Assembly (NCBI GenBank): GCA_964621265.1
Contig: CAZULQ010000061.1
Coordinates: forward strand, 1-7,323
Reading direction: 5' to 3'
Source of the DNA: Porcipelethomonas sp964621265
GTDB taxonomy: Bacteria > Bacillota > Clostridia > Oscillospirales > Ruminococcaceae
DNA length: 7,323 nt
Under the pieces are notes generated by a model. The model made no database searches, had not been told where the DNA came from, and was given only the letters and a program-made list of their open reading frames with translations. The position numbers were made by a program, and so were the translations under genes. Positions 5,783 to 7,323 of the stretch are shown here, piece by piece; the first letter of the stretch is position 1, and each line of letters begins with the position of its first letter.

Positions 5783-7323
5783 TTAAAGAGAATTGATTAT
5801 AAATTCAAGTGTCATTGCCTCTTCGGCTGATATTTTAAATTCCTTGTGTACGGGTGCTCCCCAGCTGTCATCACCACCAACGCCCATCTGCTTTGCGGCA
5901 ATGCGTACCCAAGTGTATGTAGGTTCGGGTAATTCCTCACGGTGCATTGCGTTATCAAGCTCGTAAGCGTTGTAGGGGAGAACGCTCATTTCGAAAGGCT
6001 GTTTGTTTGCTTTGAAGTTAAGACCTGTTCCGTTTTCTTCATATACATCTACATATCTGATACCTGTTCTGTTACCACATTCCTGGGGGTTAAGATACTT
6101 TGTGAAGTTGTCGTTTGCTGTCGATGTATACACACCAAGTCTTGCACCGTTGTCACGGTCAATATAGTTTTCGTCAGGACCCATTCCGTAGAATGTGAAC
6201 TTGTCGTACTGCTTCTTCATTTTGAAATCCATTGCAAACACAGGCATATCAGAAAGCCCCTTAACCCCTGGATATTCAGCCTTTACGCCAAGTCTGCCGT
6301 CAAAGTAAGCGGTGTATGTAACCTTGTATTCAAAGGACGGAACTGTGGGCGCAAGGAACTTGAATGTTACTTCAAGGCTGTCAGCGTTTTCTTTTGTTTC
6401 AAAACCTGTCTGTTTTGCATATCTGCCTGCAATCTGCCACTGTGCATTCTCAAAAGGATATCCTGCACCTGCGTCGTTGTCTGTATGTGCTCTGAAAAAG
6501 CTGATTTTCGGTGCTCTTGTGATGTATTCTGTGCCACCGTAAATCAGCGAGCTTACTCCGCCCTCACGCTTGTCAAACTGCATTGAGAAGTTTTCGCTGT
6601 GTACGCCTATACAGAAGTCACCATACACAATTTCAGCCTTTGCAGTAATTTTTTCAGCTTCAACTTCGGGAGTTTTCATAACCTCCTGTGCAAAGGAAAT
6701 CTCGTGTCCCTTTTCTGCCCAGATTGTATCCTCTGCAAGAACCGCTGATGCTGTAAGAACATACTCTCCCCCGTTTTCCGGAACAGCAATACCGATTTTA
6801 ACGCTGTCTTTTTCACCTGCGGAAATGTTCAGACGGTGTTCCTCTGCCGCAAGAATTTCGCCCTCTTTTTCGAGTGTAATTCTGAAAATATATCTGCTTG
6901 TGTCAATAAAGAGATTTCTGTTTTCTACAGTCAGTACACGGTTTTTAATGCTCATTCTGATGTTGGAGTAAAGCTGTTTTGCTTCGCTTACTTTAGGAGA
7001 ATATGTACGGTCAGCATATACAATACCGTTTGTGCAGAAGCCGTAATCGCTTGCTCTGTCATCAAAATCGCCGCCGTAAACAAGCTTGCCGTCCTTGTAA
7101 AGCGACTGATCGATGTAGTCCCATATAAAGCCGCCCTGATATGCTTCGTACTTATCTTCAAGGTCGGTGTAAAGCTTCATTCCGCCGAGTGAATTTCCCA
7201 TTGCGTGCATATATTCACAGCTGATATAGGGCTTGCCTGTGTTTTGCTTGAGGTATTCCTCAACCTCGTCAGGCTTTGCGTACATTCTGCTTTCCATATC
7301 GGTGATGTGGTCGTATTTTCTGT
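5783..7323 (-). CDS. lacZ: Beta-galactosidase, GH2 LacZ type, C-terminal part (5' end outside the window)
   Basis: LacZ hydrolyses lactose to glucose and galactose. The frame is open to the window edge (codons reading RKYDHITD precede the ATG at 7297), so that ATG is internal and more than 500 C-terminal residues are present of about 1000 expected. The segment PYISCEYMHAMGNSLGG carries the nucleophile Glu (codon 7214-7216, matching E537 of E. coli) and the His of the HAMGNS motif; the acid/base Glu lies upstream, outside the window. Next come the rest of the barrel (GGFIWDYIDQSL, YGGDFDD), an Ig-like domain, and the C-terminal small-chain domain with FFRAHTDNDAG, GMGPDENYIDR and MGVGGDDSWGAPVH, all LacZ hallmarks. 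The frame is intact to the TAA. It precedes galK by 20 bases. With no signal sequence visible and the N-terminus missing, a cytoplasmic location is assumed. Confidence 0.96.
   Translation of the reverse strand, partial: RKYDHITDMESRMYAKPDEVEEYLKQNTGKPYISCEYMHAMGNSLGGMKLYTDLEDKYEAYQGGFIWDYIDQSLYKDGKLVYGGDFDDRASDYGFCTNGIVYADRTYSPKVSEAKQLYSNIRMSIKNRVLTVENRNLFIDTSRYIFRITLEKEGEILAAEEHRLNISAGEKDSVKIGIAVPENGGEYVLTASAVLAEDTIWAEKGHEISFAQEVMKTPEVEAEKITAKAEIVYGDFCIGVHSENFSMQFDKREGGVSSLIYGGTEYITRAPKISFFRAHTDNDAGAGYPFENAQWQIAGRYAKQTGFETKENADSLEVTFKFLAPTVPSFEYKVTYTAYFDGRLGVKAEYPGVKGLSDMPVFAMDFKMKKQYDKFTFYGMGPDENYIDRDNGARLGVYTSTANDNFTKYLNPQECGNRTGIRYVDVYEENGTGLNFKANKQPFEMSVLPYNAYELDNAMHREELPEPTYTWVRIAAKQMGVGGDDSWGAPVHKEFKISAEEAMTLEFIINSL

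Noticed and set aside
5942..6586. Long plus-strand open frame of 214 codons opposite lacZ
   Set aside because: It is antisense to a clear beta-galactosidase, its translation is cysteine- and valine-rich with no recognisable domain, and it looks like a codon-bias shadow.

Overview
The window reads as a chromosomal segment of a low-to-moderate GC Clostridia-type Firmicute. The class II galactose-1-phosphate uridylyltransferase, the Firmicute-style galactokinase, the AAAGGAGG-type ribosome binding sites and the YhfW-like FAD/Rieske protein all point that way. A gut Ruminococcus/Oscillospiraceae relative is my best guess from protein style, but this is inference, not a search result. Every supportable gene lies on the minus strand, so transcription runs from right to left.

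Right part (1919-7323): a lactose/galactose operon in the order lacZ (cut by the window edge, only the C-terminal part present), galK, galE, galT. Gaps between genes are 20, 2 and 12 bases, each gene start has a good Shine-Dalgarno sequence, and a strong intrinsic terminator lies 23 bases past galT. LacZ would split lactose into glucose and galactose. GalK, GalT and GalE would take galactose through the Leloir pathway to glucose-1-phosphate. The operon promoter, regulator and any transporter lie outside the window.

The main oddity is that galK is broken: a one-base deletion near 4929-4933 ends the reading frame after 277 codons, and the rest of a normal galactokinase (including its last ATP-binding motif) continues in the -1 frame. 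All other parts of galK look undamaged, so this is either a very recent mutation, a sequence error, or, less likely, recoding.

Left part (136-1850): a second, two-gene unit behind its own putative promoter. It consists of a 94-residue uncharacterised protein and a 429-residue FAD-dependent oxidoreductase carrying a very short C-terminal Rieske-type [2Fe-2S] segment, followed by an intrinsic terminator. Bases 1-135 are very AT-rich, hold one AT-rich inverted repeat and no gene that I can support.

I see no tRNA, rRNA, CRISPR array, insertion sequence or phage gene. Nothing here amounts to a convincing new biological system; the galK lesion and the small-protein/Rieske pair are the points worth a second look.
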